A program made the translations under genes and the position numbers. A stretch of DNA of 64,000 bases from Dasypus novemcinctus. Taxonomy: Eukaryota > Chordata > Mammalia > Cingulata > Dasypodidae. The stretch's first letter is position 1. Each line of letters opens with the position of its first letter. Positions 47,762 through 60,689 of the stretch are shown here, in pieces. The DNA is taken from positions 992,001-1,056,000 of the forward strand of contig NW_026688628.1 of the NCBI RefSeq assembly GCF_030445035.2, given 5' to 3'. The notes under the pieces are model-generated. The model saw only the letters and a program-made list of their open reading frames with translations, was not told the DNA's origin and did no database searches.

Positions 47762-50700
47762 ATGGCTAATGTAAGTAATTTCTTGTGAGTAATAGCACTG
47801 AATGTTAATGGATTAAACTTACCTGTCAAGAGACACAGATTGGCAGAATGGATAAGGAAATGTGACCCATCTATATGCTGTCTATATGAAATTCACCATA
47901 GACCCAGTGATTCAAGAAGGTTGAAAGTGAATAGCTGAAAAATAATATTACAAGCAACTAATAACCAAAAAAGGCAAAAGTAACTATACTAATATCAGAC
48001 AAAACAGACTTTAAAAACAAAACTCTTGTGAGAGACAAAAATGGGCACTACATATTAGTAAATGTGGTAATCTATCAATAAAGAACAATCATAAATATTT
48101 ATACACCTAATCAGAGTGCCTCAAAATACATGAGGCAAACACTGGATAAACTAAATGGAGGAATAGATGACTCCACAATCATTGTGGGAGACTTTAATAT
48201 ACCATTATCATCACTAGACAGAACATCTTGACAGAGAATCAATAAAGAAACAAAGATTTGAATAATTTATTAGAAAATCTGAACCTAATAGACAAATGCA
48301 GAACACTACAACAAAATACAGCATAAATATATTCTTCTCAAGAGCATATGGATCATTCTCCCAGATAGACCACAGGCTAGGCCACAGAGAAAGTCTCAAT
48401 GAATTCAGAAAGATTGGAATCATACAAAATAATTTCTCTGACCACAGTGGGATGAAACTGAAAGTCTGCAAGGGCTGGAGAACCAGATTAGGCACAAGGA
48501 TATAGAAGTTAAGCAACACACTCTTAGACAAACAGTGGGCCCAGGAGGAAATCTCAAAAGAAATCAGCAACTACTTTGAAATAAGTGAAAATGATAGCAC
48601 AACATATTTAAACTTATGGGATGCAGCAAAAGCTGTACTGAGAGGGAAATTCTTAGCCATAAATTCATATATCAACAGAGAAAAATAGCTAAAATCAAAC
48701 AAATAACTGCACATTTAGAGGAATTATTGAAAGAATAAATAACCCCAAAGGATGAAGAAAGAAAGAAAGAACAAATTTCAGAGCAGAACTAAATGAAAAA
48801 GAAAATAAGAAAGCACTGGAAAAAATAAACAGAACAAAGAGTTAGTTCTTTGAAAAAACCAATAAAATTGACAAACTCTTAGCTTTTTCCTGTGTTTGTT
48901 TAACACAGAAAAAAGAGCAAAGATGTGAATAGACAAAATAAGAAATGAGAAAGGGGATATCACCACTGAACCCACAGAAATAAAAAGAATCATAGGAGGA
49001 TATTTTGAAAAACTATATACCAACAATAACACATAAGCAGTTGACATTCACAAAGGAAGAAACTGATGATCTCAACAAACCAATCACAAGTAAAGATAAA
49101 AAACCTGTCATTAAATCCTCCCAAATATGGAGAGCCCTGGGTCAGACAGCCTCGCAGGTGACTTCCACCAAACATCTGGAAGGAACTACCTCCAATTCTG
49201 CTTAAACTCTTACAAAAAATTGAAATAAAAGAAACATTGTGTAACTCATTCTATGATGTCAACATTACCATAATACCAAAGGCAAACAAAGACACCACGA
49301 GAAAGAAAATTAACAGACCAAACTCTCAAATGAACCTATATACTAAAATCCTTAACAAAATACTTGCTAATTGTATTCAGCAACACATCAAATGAATTAT
49401 CCACCATTACAAAGTGGATTTCATCCCTGGTATGCAATGAAATCTAAACATAAGAAACTTAATCAGAAACTTAATACACCATATAATCAGGTCAAATAAA
49501 AATCACATGATCATATCTATAGATGTAGAAAAAAGCATTTGACAAAATACCCACCCTTTCCTAATAAAAATACTGCAAAAGATAAGAATAGAAGGAAACT
49601 TTCTGAACAGGATAAAGGATATATACGAAAAACACACATCTAACATCATATACATGCTGAAATTGTAAAATCTTTCCCTCTAAGATTAAAAACAAGACAA
49701 GAATACCCATTATCACCTCTCCCATTTAAAATTGTGTTAGAAGTACCTTGTCAGGCATGAGGCAAGAAACAGATATAAAAGGCATCCAAATTGGAAAGGA
49801 ATAGGTAAAATTTCACTCTTTGCAGATGACATGATTCTCTACATAGAAAGCCATGAGAAATCTAAAACAAAGCTTCTAGCATTTATAAATGTGTTCAGTA
49901 AAGTCACAGTGTATAATACCAATGTGTAAAAATCAGTAGGATTTCTCTACACCAATATTAAACAATCTGAGGAGGAAATCAAGAAAAAATACCATTTGCA
50001 ATACCAATTATAAAATCAAATACCTAGGAATAAATTTATTTATTTATTTATTTTTTCATTGACTTTGTAATAATATTACATTAAAAATATATATATATGA
50101 GGTCCCATTCAACCCCACCACCCCCACCCCACCTCTCCCCCCCCAGCAACACTCATTCCCATCATCATGACACATCCATTGCATTTGGTAAGTACATCTT
50201 TGGGCACCTCTGCACCTCATGGTCAATGGTCCACATCATGGCCCATACTCTCCCACATTCCATCCAGTGGGCCCTGGCAGGATTTACAATGTCCAGTGAT
50301 TGCCCCTGCAGCACCATCCAGGGCAACTCTAAGTCCCAAAGGCAACTCCACATCTCATCTCTTCCTGCCATTCCCCATACCCATATCAGCCACCCTGTCC
50401 ACTTTTCCCACTCCACTCCAATGCCAACTTTTCTTTGTGGACCTTGGATTGGTTATGTCCGTGGCATCTCTATGTCAAGAGGAGGCTCAGATTCCACATA
50501 GATACTGGATGCAATTCTCCTGCTTTCAATTGTAGGCACTCTAGGCTCCATGGTGTGGTGGTTGTCCTTCCTCAACTCCATCTTAGCTGAGTGTGCTGAG
50601 TCCAATAAATCAGATTGTAGGTGCTGGAGTCTGTTGAGGCTCAGGACCTGGCTATCACATTGTCAGTCCAGAGATTCAAATCCCCTAAATATATCTTAAA

Positions 50701-53070
50701 CCCCAACACTAACTGCAACTCCAGCACATTAGCATGAAAGTCTTATGAAGAGAGCTCCCATCTGAGTCCAGATTCATCACACATAAACACCATTTCCAAA
50801 GAGGGGCCATCTGACCTGGTAGTTAACCCCATCTGCCATGACCATAACTCCCATGGGTCTCTTTAGTCCTCAAAGGAACCAATACCTGGGGGTTGTATCT
50901 GCTTTATCGGTCTCTTAGACTCTGCTCAGTTGTGCATAAGGGCAATCCTTCTGACAGCCTCCAGACTCTTTTTTAGAGACTCGTAGCCATATAAACTCAT
51001 TTCTCCTTTCCATTTCCCCCTTACATTAGGTCAAACAGCATTTTAAAGTCATGTTATTTTATGTAGACAGGGATATTCTGCTGATCCGCATTGAACCTTC
51101 TGTACAAGGTCATTTTCCAGTTGCATCATCAGTTGGTAGTTGATAGTGATCCCTTGGTGCCTGGGAGGCTCATCCCCGGGTGTCATGTCCCATGCTGGGG
51201 GGAAGGCATTGCATTTACATGCTGAGTTTGGCTTCGAGACTGGCCACATTTGAGTAACATGAAGGCTGACAGGAGGAAATTCCCAGGCACAATGCTGCTC
51301 TAGGCCTTGTTCTTATTTTAGGCTTTTCAGCTCATAAGCATAGTCATTAGCGTCAGGGGCTCACTGTTGAAACCTCACTCCCTCCTGGTCCCCGCCGCTG
51401 CACCTGGGAGACTGTCGCTGTTCTCCTATGGACCACAACAGAGCACCACTGGCCAGGAACCCAGTACCCCCCCTGCTGTGGTTTTTAATTGTTGTCACTA
51501 TGAGTATATCCAAACATTACCATGCACCCTGGACATATGTTCTGTACAGCTCCCTGTCAGCCATATATCAGTAGGAATAAATTTAAACATGTAAAGGACT
51601 TATATTAGAGAAAATTACACAACATTGTTAAAGGAAATCAAAGAACACTTAAATAAATGGAAGAACACTCCCTGTTCTTGAATACGAAGAATAAACATCA
51701 TTAAGATGACTTTTCTATCCAAACTCATCTACACAGTTAATGTGCAAACCCAATAAAAATCAACACAGAATTTTTTAATGAACTGGAAAGACTAACTATG
51801 AAATTTATTTGGGGGGAAAGTGGCCCCAAACAGTCAAAGACATTTGAAAACGAAAAATGAAATGTGAGGAAAAATATTACCTGATGTTAAATCATACAAT
51901 AAAGCTACAGTGGTCAAAACAACATTGTATTGGCAGAAGGATAGACACACTGACCAATGAAACTGAATTGAGAGTTCAGACACACATCCTCATATATACA
52001 GTCATCTGATATTCAAGAAAGTACAAAGCCCACTAAACTGGGAAGAATGGCCTCTTAAACAAATGGTCCTTGGAGAACTGGATATCCATATGCAAAAGAA
52101 GGAGAGGATTACCAACTCATGCCTTATACAAAAATCAACTCAAATAAATGAGAGATCTAAATATAAGAGCCAAGACTATAAAGACCTTGGAAGACAATGT
52201 AGGGAAGCATCTACAGGAACTTGTAATAGGAAATTGCTACATGAACTTCACATCCAAAACACAAAAGCCAAAGAAAAAATAGATAAATGGGACCTCCTCA
52301 AAATTAAAGTATTTTGCACCTCAAAGGCGATTATCAAGAAAGTAAAAAGACAGCTTGCCCAATGGAAGAAAATATTTAATAATCATATATCTGATAGGAT
52401 CCTAATATCCAACATATATAAAAAATCCTATTTCTCAAAAATAAAAAGCCAAACAACCCATTCAAAATGTGGGCAAGAGATTTGAGCAGATGCTTCTCCA
52501 AAGAAGAAATACAAATGGATAAAAGACACATGAAAAATGCTCAACATCACTACCTATTAGAGAAATACATAGCAAAGCTACAATGAGATACCATCTTACC
52601 AATTAGACTTGAGGCTATTAAAGAAATAGAGAACTACAAGTGTTGGAGAGAATGCAGATGAATGGGAACCCTTATCCACAGTTGGTGGAAATGTGGAAGA
52701 ATCCAGCCATTCTGGAGGACATTTTGGCAGTTCCTCAAAAACGAGCTATAGATTTGCCATATGACCAGCAATTTTACTGCTGAGTATATCCCCAGAAGAA
52801 CTAAAAACCAGGACATAAACTGATACATGCACACCAATGTTCATAGTGGCATTATTCACTTTTGCCAAAAGTTGGAATCAACCCAAATGCCCATCAAAAG
52901 ATGAATGGATAAACAAAATGTAGTATATACATACAACAGAATACTACTCATCTGTAAGAAAGAATACAGTACTAACACATGGGATAACATGGATGAACCT
53001 TGAGGACCTTATGTTGAGTGAAGTAACCCAGACATTGAAGGACAAATACTATATATCCTCTCTGACATGA
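47762..53070 (+). pseudogene. L1 copy B ORF2, broken and interrupted
   Basis: The start ATG at 47762 ('MANV') corresponds to copy A's at 11099. Endonuclease, reverse transcriptase and C-terminal regions can be followed, including the catalytic FADDMI-coding stretch near 49820. There are many stops and frame shifts. ORF2 is split by the insertion at 50039-51572 and resumes at 51586. A late piece is open at 52063-52485. The end is approximate. No activity is possible. Confidence 0.8.
50039..51572 (-). mobile_element. Reverse L1 tail inserted in copy B ORF2
   Basis: A 1.5-kb 5'-truncated piece of L1 3' UTR lies in reverse orientation, with AGGAATAAATTTA on both sides (50026-50038 and 51573-51585). 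The left side starts with a TTTA microsatellite and reversed tail, then 'CATTGACTTTGTAATAATAT', the reversed L1 terminus. It is well preserved compared with its host L1 and so is younger. Confidence 0.9.
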
Positions 53071-55985
53071 ATTATGCAAATCAGACTGTTTCAGAGAGCT
53101 AGAGCCTGGACGATATGCTTATAGGAAATGGGGGGGGTGTTGTGTGTGTGAGCTGATGTATACATGAGAGAAATCTATGATAAAATGTGGGTAAGTTTTT
53201 GTGGAGTGAAGGGATAAGATGATGACATAGGTATACTATTGGGTGGGACTTTGAAGGCTTGGGGGGTTAGGGTTGGGAGGGTGGGTCAGCTGGCCCATGT
53301 AGTTTAGGAGAAGGGTTGGCTGAGGGGGAAAACATGGGAGATTGTCAGGTATGTGATTAAAACTATATGTTGAGAAAACTCTTTAGAAAATATATTAAGG
53401 AAAGGATACTTGTTTAAGGTGTTTGATGGGGAACATTTGGCACAGGATGTACCTGGGACAGACTTCTAGGGAGTGTGTGAGGGTTCATCTTCTCATATTG
53501 TGTTTTATTAGTGGGTGGAGATATGTACAATGAGTGGGAAATTATTGTACCCCCATCCTGGGGAGGCCTGATATTCTCAAACAGAGGAGAGGGTGTCTCT
53601 CAAGAGCATGGGTGGTTCCCAAAGGGGGAGGATAGACTAGAGTGTCAAGCCCTCAGCATTGTTGTAAGTATCTATGAATCTTGTTCTCCAAGCAGTGAAG
53701 CTTGGTTGTCGCTGTGGGCCTTGAGGGGAGTGGGAGAGAGGAATAAAATAGATGGAAGTGGGGGTTACTGGAGGGCAATGGAAGTGTTCCACAAGATCTT
53801 ACAAAAATGGATGTAAGCCCTGTTAAATTTCACCAAAAATATATAAAAGTGAATAGTCAAAAATGTAAAACATAATGTAAACTATACAGTAACCAAAAAG
53901 TATACAGTCTAAAATATAAGCCATAATGTAAGCCATAATGGAATCACAGTTAGTAGTTATATTTTAATATCGGTACATCAGCTGTAGCAAGTGCAACATG
54001 CACATGTAAAAAGATCATTGCTGAGGAAGGGGGAAAAGGGTTTGATATTGGGTATATGGGAGTCACCTAATTGTATATGTGATTTTACTGTGATCTAAAA
54101 CTTTAGAAGTTAAAATTAAAATTTTTTAAATGATGTAGATACTGCAGAAGGAATGGAAGAGATTGCCTTGCCACTGTACTTGCAGGGCAACACCTATTAC
54201 AATGATGAAACACAGAATATCAGGAACAAAGTTTTATGATATTTTTCATTTTTTAATACCCCAATTTATTTCTTTATTTTAGTTTTTCTAAATTATTATA
54301 AATTCTATGTCTAATCTATAAGCATGCCAATACTGTTTCATTATCCTTCTAATTGGATTTGGCAATATATTAGACTTAATTTTTGAAGAAATTTTGGATC
54401 ACAGAGGGGATCCACTATGACAGGGCAAGAGTACTGGTGAGCGGTGTCATTGAAAGGGAATGCATGGGTGGGAGGGAGTTCTCCAGGGTATGCATATAGG
54501 ATATATAGATATGTTCAGATGTTCATTGGATATTGTCATAGTGAATAGAGTTACACATGACAACTGAGGGAGTGCTGAGTTCCCATCCTGGGCAGCTCTG
54601 TTGCATCCCCCAGTGTAAGAGCATAAACCCCAGGTGCAAGGGAAAAGACCCATGAAGAATGGTCCAATGATGGGCCCTTTGTACTGATGACTATGCTTAT
54701 GAGCTTCTGTGCTTGATATTTAAACTAGGCCTTGAGCTGCAGGGTGCCTAAGAGTTACCTCCTGAGAGCCTCCATGTTGCTCAAATGTGGCCACTCTCTA
54801 AGCCAAACTCAGCATGTAAATGCACTGCCTTCTCCCCAGCGTGGGACATGACACCCAGGGATGAGCCTACCTAGTGCTGATGGATTGCTACCAATCACCT
54901 GCTGGTGATGCAACTAGAAAAATTCCTTAAATCAAAGGGGGAAGTGGTAAAGACAAATTAATTTATATGGCTAAGAGATTTCAAAATGAGTTGGAAGGTC
55001 ATCAGAGGGGTCGCACTTATGCATATCTCAGTTGGATCTGAAAGACAGCCAAAGTAGATACAACCCCAGATACTGGTGCTCCTGAGGGCTTCGGAGACAC
55101 ACAGGTCCTATAGTCATGACAGATGACTGTGGAATTCATTGCTTTGCAGTGGGCCTTACTTTGGAATTTGTGCTCCTGACTGTGATGGAGTTGGATTCAG
55201 ATGTGACCTCTCTACACATGCCTCTTCTGTCATTTTTACTGAACCTGTGACTGATGCTGCAGTTTGTGTATGCTCAGAAGACTTGAATCTCTGGATGGTC
55301 CATGTGTCATCTGGGCCCTGAACCTCAACAGAGTTGGAACACCTACTCTGTGTTTCATTGGACTTACCCAGATCAACTGATGGGGAAGTATAATGGTCAA
55401 CCACCACACCAGGCAACCAAGAATGTCTACAACTGAAAGCAGGAGAATTGCATCCATCAGTCATGTGGGATCTAAGCCCCCTCTTGATTTAGAGATGGAG
55501 TAGACATCTCCATCCCAAGTTACACAGGATGGAGGAATATATTACAGATTTTAGTGGGCTTGCTGGTATTCTACTATAGAACTACTGTGACTCTAGCAAT
55601 GGAAGAAAATTATGTCACTGATGTGGAGATTGTGGTCATGGAAGCTACTGAGGGCAGGGAGAGGGAGTAAGAGGTGTGATATGGGGCATTTTGGGGGCAT
55701 GGAGTTGTCCTGAATGATAATGCAGGGACAGATGAAGGACATTTTATATCCTGCCATAACCCACTAGGTGGACTGGGGTAGTGTAATCCACACCATAAAC
55801 TATAATTCATGCTGTGTAGCAGTGTTCTAAAATGTATTCAGCAAATACAATGAATGCACCACACTAATGAAAGAAGTTGTTGATGAAGGAAAAATGGGGG
55901 ATGTGGGGGTGGGCCATATGGGAACCTCCCATATTTTTTAATGTAACATTTTGTGTAATCTATGTATCTTTAAAATATTTATATA
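53071..55985 (+). other. Long 3' UTR of L1 copy B
   Basis: About 2.9 kb aligns along its length with 14912-17700 of copy A, including the G-rich part near 53130, 'AGCATGTAAATGCACTGCCT' near 54814 and the terminal G-rich run near 55895. This confirms that the long 3' UTR belongs to the subfamily. Confidence 0.75.
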
Positions 55986-56005
55986 TATATATAAAATATA
56001 TATTA

Positions 56006-57480
56006 GAGGAACCAGCAAGATGGTGGCAGAGTAAGGTGCTCCTAGAATCAGCTCCTGCTACAGGGCAGTTAGTAAACACAAAGAGCTCTCTGGAGCTAGC
56101 TAAAGCACCTGTTTGGGTGCTCCAGGAAGCCAGAAGAGCATCCTGCAATGTCCTTGAAGGAGTATAAGATTCATCTGAAGATGAATCTTCAGAGAAGACT
56201 CATAAGTAGAGTATTCCATGCCACGGAGGTCGGTGCTTATCATCCACTGGAGGCACATGCCACCTTGGGAGCTGTTCCATGGCTGGAACTGAAAGCTCCA
56301 CTTCCCCAAAATGGGGGAGGAAGAGTCAGTTGGGCATTAATTTCAGCTACTGATGAGTAAATTCAGTGTGCTATGGTATAATCCTGAGAACAGCTAAAGT
56401 TTGAGCCTGTTCAAGTCAGAAAGAGGTGGGTAGCAACCAACTTAACTCTGCGCCTGGCACGGCAGGAAGCAGGGTAAACCGAGGGTCCCAGTGCTGGTGG
56501 GGACCGGCTTCTTCCCACCCAGATCATATTACAGCTCAAGCCTAGGCCCCAGTGCCATATCCAGCAGGTAGGAAGCTGCAGAGACCTGCATCAGCCTCTC
56601 TGGGAAATTACCAGCCAAGCCATGGAGGCTGGTGACTATCCTACTCTGGCTGCAGGAGCCACTCCAGAGGCTATTCTGTGGCTGGAATTGGAAACTCCAT
56701 TTCCCAGAAATGGGGAAGGTGGAGACAGTTGGCTGCCAATTTGGGCTGCTGATTGGTGTACTCAGCTAGCTAAGATATAACCCTGGGAACAGCTGGGGTG
56801 TGAACCAGCCCAAGTCAAAAAGAGGCCAGTAGCCACTGTTCTGACTTCACCTACAGCCTGAGGGGAAGCCAGGCTGACTGAAATTCTCAGTGTTGGCAGG
56901 AACCAGTTTCTTTCATGCAGATCAGCCCGCAGCCCATCTAGGCTTGCAGCCCTGCCTCTGGCAGGGAGAAGCCTGAGGAGCCCTGCACCAGCCTATACAG
57001 GTAACTGCAGGTAACCTTGGCTGTAAAAGACTGAAAAATCAGAAGTCTACCAGGGCAACTGCAGTCATCTTGGACCTGCACTGCATAGATTGGTGCCCAC
57101 ACCTGCAGCTCTATCCCTGTCCCAGGCAGGGGAGAAAATGTTATGAAGCTTCATCAGTCTCTCTGGGCAACTACAGTCTAGGCCTGCACTTGGGTTATTC
57201 TACATAGCTGTGACTCTGTCCCTACCCCTGGCAAAGGAGAAAATTGGAAGAAGCTTCATTGGCCCCTGGCACAATGAGGGCAGCTTGAGCCTCCATAGCT
57301 TACAGCACCAACTACATGCTTGGCTCCTACTGCTCAACCAGCAAGGGAGAAATGATAGGAAGCCCTAAACCAAAGAGAAAAACTGCACCCAGAATAAATA
57401 CTCTAGTAAGCCAGATGCCAAGACACCAACAAAAATAGTACAATCCACACCAAGAAATAGGAAGCTAAGACCCAGTTAAA
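56006..57480 (+). promoter_or_regulatory. 5' UTR of L1 copy C
   Basis: It starts with 'AACCAGCAAGATGGTGGCAG' type sequence, the YY1-like element found at L1 5' ends, and holds at least two related blocks ('CCATGGAGGCTGGTGACTAT' at about 56620 against 'CCACGGAGGTCGGTGCTTAT' at about 56221), so part of it is a tandem duplication as in multi-monomer L1 promoters. No gene is seen in it. Confidence 0.6.
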
Positions 57481-57606
57481 GGAACAAGATAAGCCTCCAG
57501 ATGACATAAAGGAGTTGAGACAACAAATTATAGGTGTTCAAAGAGATCTTCTTAATAAATTCAATGAGATGGCCAAAGAGATTAAGGATATTAAGAAGAC
57601 ACTGGA

Positions 57607-57909
57607 GGTGTTTTTGGGACTTGGAGCTGTCCTGGGTGATGCTGCAGGGAAAGTTACTGGACATTGTATGTCCTCCCATGGCCCACTGGATTGAACGTGT
57701 AAGAGTGTGGGCTATAATGTGGACCATTGACCATGAGGTGCGGTGGTGCTCAGAGATGTGTTCAACAAATGCAATGAATGTCTCATGATGATGGAGGAGG
57801 TTGTTACTATGGGGTGAGGGGGAGTGAGGGAGTGGGGGGTATATGGGGACCTCATATTTTTTGAATATAATATTAAAATATAAAAATAAAGACAAAAATA
57901 AAAAAAAAT
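57607..57909 (+). mobile_element. L1 tail nested in copy C ORF1 (first)
   Basis: A 303-bp 5'-truncated L1 3' end with A-rich tail is flanked by AAGACACTGGA at 57596-57606 and 57910-57920. Its sequence follows the last 300 bp of L1 copy A (17440-17720). Confidence 0.9.
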
Positions 57910-58172
57910 AAGACACTGGATGAGCACAAAGAAGAATTTGAAAGCATACATAGAAAAATAGCAGATCTTATGGGAATGAAAGGTGCAATCAATGAAATTT
58001 TAAAAACATTGGAATCATATAAGAGCAGATTTGAGGAGGCAGAAGAAAGGATTGGTGAACTTGAAGAAATGGCCTCTGAAAGTGAACATACAAAAGAACA
58101 GATGAAGAAAAGAATGAAAAAAAATTGAACAAGGTCTTGGGGAAAGAAATGACAGCAAAAGGGGCAGAAGAA

Positions 58173-59044
58173 CAACTGAGCAGAGTCAGAGAGACAGATA
58201 AAGCAGATACAACCCCCAGATATTGGTTCCTTTGAGGGCTAAAGAGACCCATGGGAGTTATGGTCATGGCCGATGAGGTTAACTACCAGGGCAGATGGCC
58301 ACTCTTTGGAAATGGTGTTTATGTGTGATGAATCTGGACTCAGATGGGATCTCCCTTCATAAGACTTTCATGCTAATGTGCTGGAGGTGCAGTTAATGTT
58401 GGGGTTTAAGATATATTTAGGGGATTTGAATCTCTGGACTGACAATGTAATAGCCAGGTCCTGAGCCTCAACAGACTCCAGCACCTACAATCTTATCTAT
58501 TGGACTTACCACACTCAGCTAAGATGGAGTTGAAGAAGGACAACCACCACACCATGGAGCCTAGAGTGATTACAACTGAAAATGGGAGGATTGCATCCAG
58601 CATCCATGTGGAATCTGAGCCTCCTCTTGACATAGAGGTGCAATGGACACAAACAATCCAATGTCCACATAGAAGAGGTGACATTGGATTGGGAAAAGTG
58701 GACATGGTGGACAATGGGTATGGGGAAAGGCAGGAAGAGATGAGAGGTGGAGGCGTCTTTGGGACATGGAGCTGCCCTGGATGGTGCTTCAGAGGTAATC
58801 ACCGGACATTGTAAATCCTCACAGGGCCCACTGGATGGAATGGAGGAGAGTATGGCCCTTGATGTGAACCATTGTCTATGAGGTGCAGAGGTGCCCAAAG
58901 ATGTACTTACCAAATCCAATGGATGTGTCATGATGATGGGAACGAGTGTTGTTGGGGGGGGCAGAGGGGGGGTGGGGGGGGTGGGGTTGAATGGGACCTC
59001 ACATATATATTTTTAATGTAATATTATTACAAAGTCAATTAGAA
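58173..59044 (+). mobile_element. L1 tail nested in copy C ORF1 (second)
   Basis: An 872-bp 5'-truncated L1 3' end is flanked by AAAAGGGGCAGAAGAA at 58157-58172 and the same with one extra G at 59045-59061. It ends 'ATTACAAAGTCAATTAG', the terminus also seen reversed at 33850 and 50055. It is well preserved and close to the tails there. Confidence 0.9.
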
Positions 59045-59617
59045 AAAAGGGGGCAGAAGAAATATTTGAAGAAAAAATGGTAGATGATTTCCCAACCTTA
59101 TTGAAAGACAGATCCCTGTCCAAGAAGTACAATGTAATTCCATCCAAAAAATATCCAAATAGACCAACTCCGAGACACATACTCATCAAAATGTCAAGGG
59201 CCAAAGACAGAGAATTCTGAGAGCAACAAGAGAAAAGAAATACATAACATATAAGGGATATCCAATAACAGTATGTGCTGATTTCTCACCAGAAATCATG
59301 GAGGCAAGAATACAGTGGTCTGATATATTTAAGATACTACAAGAGAAAAACTTCCTGCCAAGAATCTTATATCCTGCAAGTCTGTCATTCAAAAATGAGG
59401 GTGAGATTAGAATATTCACAGATGAACAGAAACTGAGAGAATTTCTAAGCAAGAGACCAGATTTTTTAGACATACTAAAGGGTGTGCTACAGCCTGAGAA
59501 GAAAAGACAGGAGAGAGGGGCCTGGAAGAAAGTATAGAAATGAAGATTATATCAATAAAAGTAACTAATAGTGTCAAAAGAGTGGTGAAAATACAATATA
59601 ACAGATAAAACTCAATA

Positions 59618-60265
59618 GTCAGGAATAAACCTAACCAATGTTGCAAAGCACTTGTATTCAGAAAACTGCAACTCAGTGTTAAAACAATTCAAAAAATGGC
59701 CTAAATAACTGGGAGAACATTCCATGCTCATGGATTGGAAGACTAAATATCATCAAGATGTCAATTTTACTCAAGTTGATATATAGACTTAATGCAATCC
59801 TAATAAAAATTCCACCAGCATTAAAGAAAAAATTGAAAACACAATTATTAAATTTATTTGGAATGGTAAGGAGTCCTGAATAGCTGGAACATCATAAAAA
59901 GGAAAAGCAAGCCCTCATCTCCAGACTTTAAATCATAACACATACATATAGTGGTAAAAATACCATGGTTCTAGCCTAAAGACAGACACAATAGACCAAT
60001 GGAATCAAATTTATGGTTCAGAAACAGACTCACATATATGTTCAAGTGATTTTTTACTAGCCTGTCAAAGTCACACAGCTTGGACAGAACAATCCACTCA
60101 ACAAAAGGCATTGAAAATATTGGACATCCATAGCTGACAATAGGAAAGATGACTCCTATCTCACACCTTATCCAAAAATTAACTCAAAATATATCGCAAA
60201 CTGAAAATAAAAGTAAGCACCATAAAACTTATAGAAGAAATTTTAGGAAAATATCTTCAATACCT
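59618..60265 (+). pseudogene. L1 copy C ORF2, 3' third only
   Basis: It matches the late part of ORF2 (compare 13400-14060 in copy A): 'GAACATTCCATGCTCATGGA', 'AAATTTATTTGGAATGGTAA', 'AGACAGACACAATAGACCAA', 'CTCACACCTTATCCAAAAAT'. Endonuclease and reverse transcriptase are absent and there is no frame. Confidence 0.75.
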
Positions 60266-60689
60266 GGTGGTGGGTGGTGGATTCTTAGAAGAGATAAGAG
60301 AAGGACTGAGTGGACTACTGATGTTTAATGTATGTAGAATTTTTAATTAGCTTTACTGTAAAGGTATGGAAATGTATAGAGTGGATGGTAACACACAGTG
60401 AGTAACAGCTGGTTTATAAATGGGGATGTTGCTGAAAATGGTAGTCTAGTTATAAAAATGCCAATTGACAGAATGCTAGGAAATAATCTAGGAACTAAGT
60501 AGCATAGTAAACTAAGAGGTGGGTGAGAATTGTGATTGATGATACAGATGCAAGAGTGTCCTTTGTTAGGTAAAACAAATGTAGATCACTACTGCAGGGT
60601 GTTGGGAATGTGGAGAAGGATGGGAGAAACACAGCTAGAGTCACCTATGGACTGTGGTTAGTAGTAATAATATAATATTCTTGCATCTG

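Larger units (their letters stand above)
45453..55990 (+). mobile_element. L1 copy B, full-length but inactive LINE-1
   Basis: It has the same plan as copy A: 5' UTR (about 45453-46720, starting at a GGCAAGATGG motif), ORF1, ORF2, a 3' UTR of about 2.9 kb, and an AT-rich end near 55990. A reverse L1 tail (50039-51572) interrupts ORF2. It is more decayed than copy A in both ORFs. Its 3' end runs straight into the 5' end of copy C at about 56006. No target duplication was found. Confidence 0.85.
57500..59537 (+). pseudogene. L1 copy C ORF1 with two nested insertions
   Basis: The coiled-coil part is visible at 57500-57606 and 57910-58170 ('ETLDEHKEEFESIHRKIADL'-like reading), and the C-terminal RNA-binding part at 59060-59537 ('EARIQWSDIFKIL', 'LPRILYPASLSFKNEGE'), which is open to its stop at 59537. 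Stops occur between the parts. Insertions sit at 57607-57909 and 58173-59044. Wording differs from ORF1 of copies A and B, fitting a separate subfamily. Confidence 0.75.
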
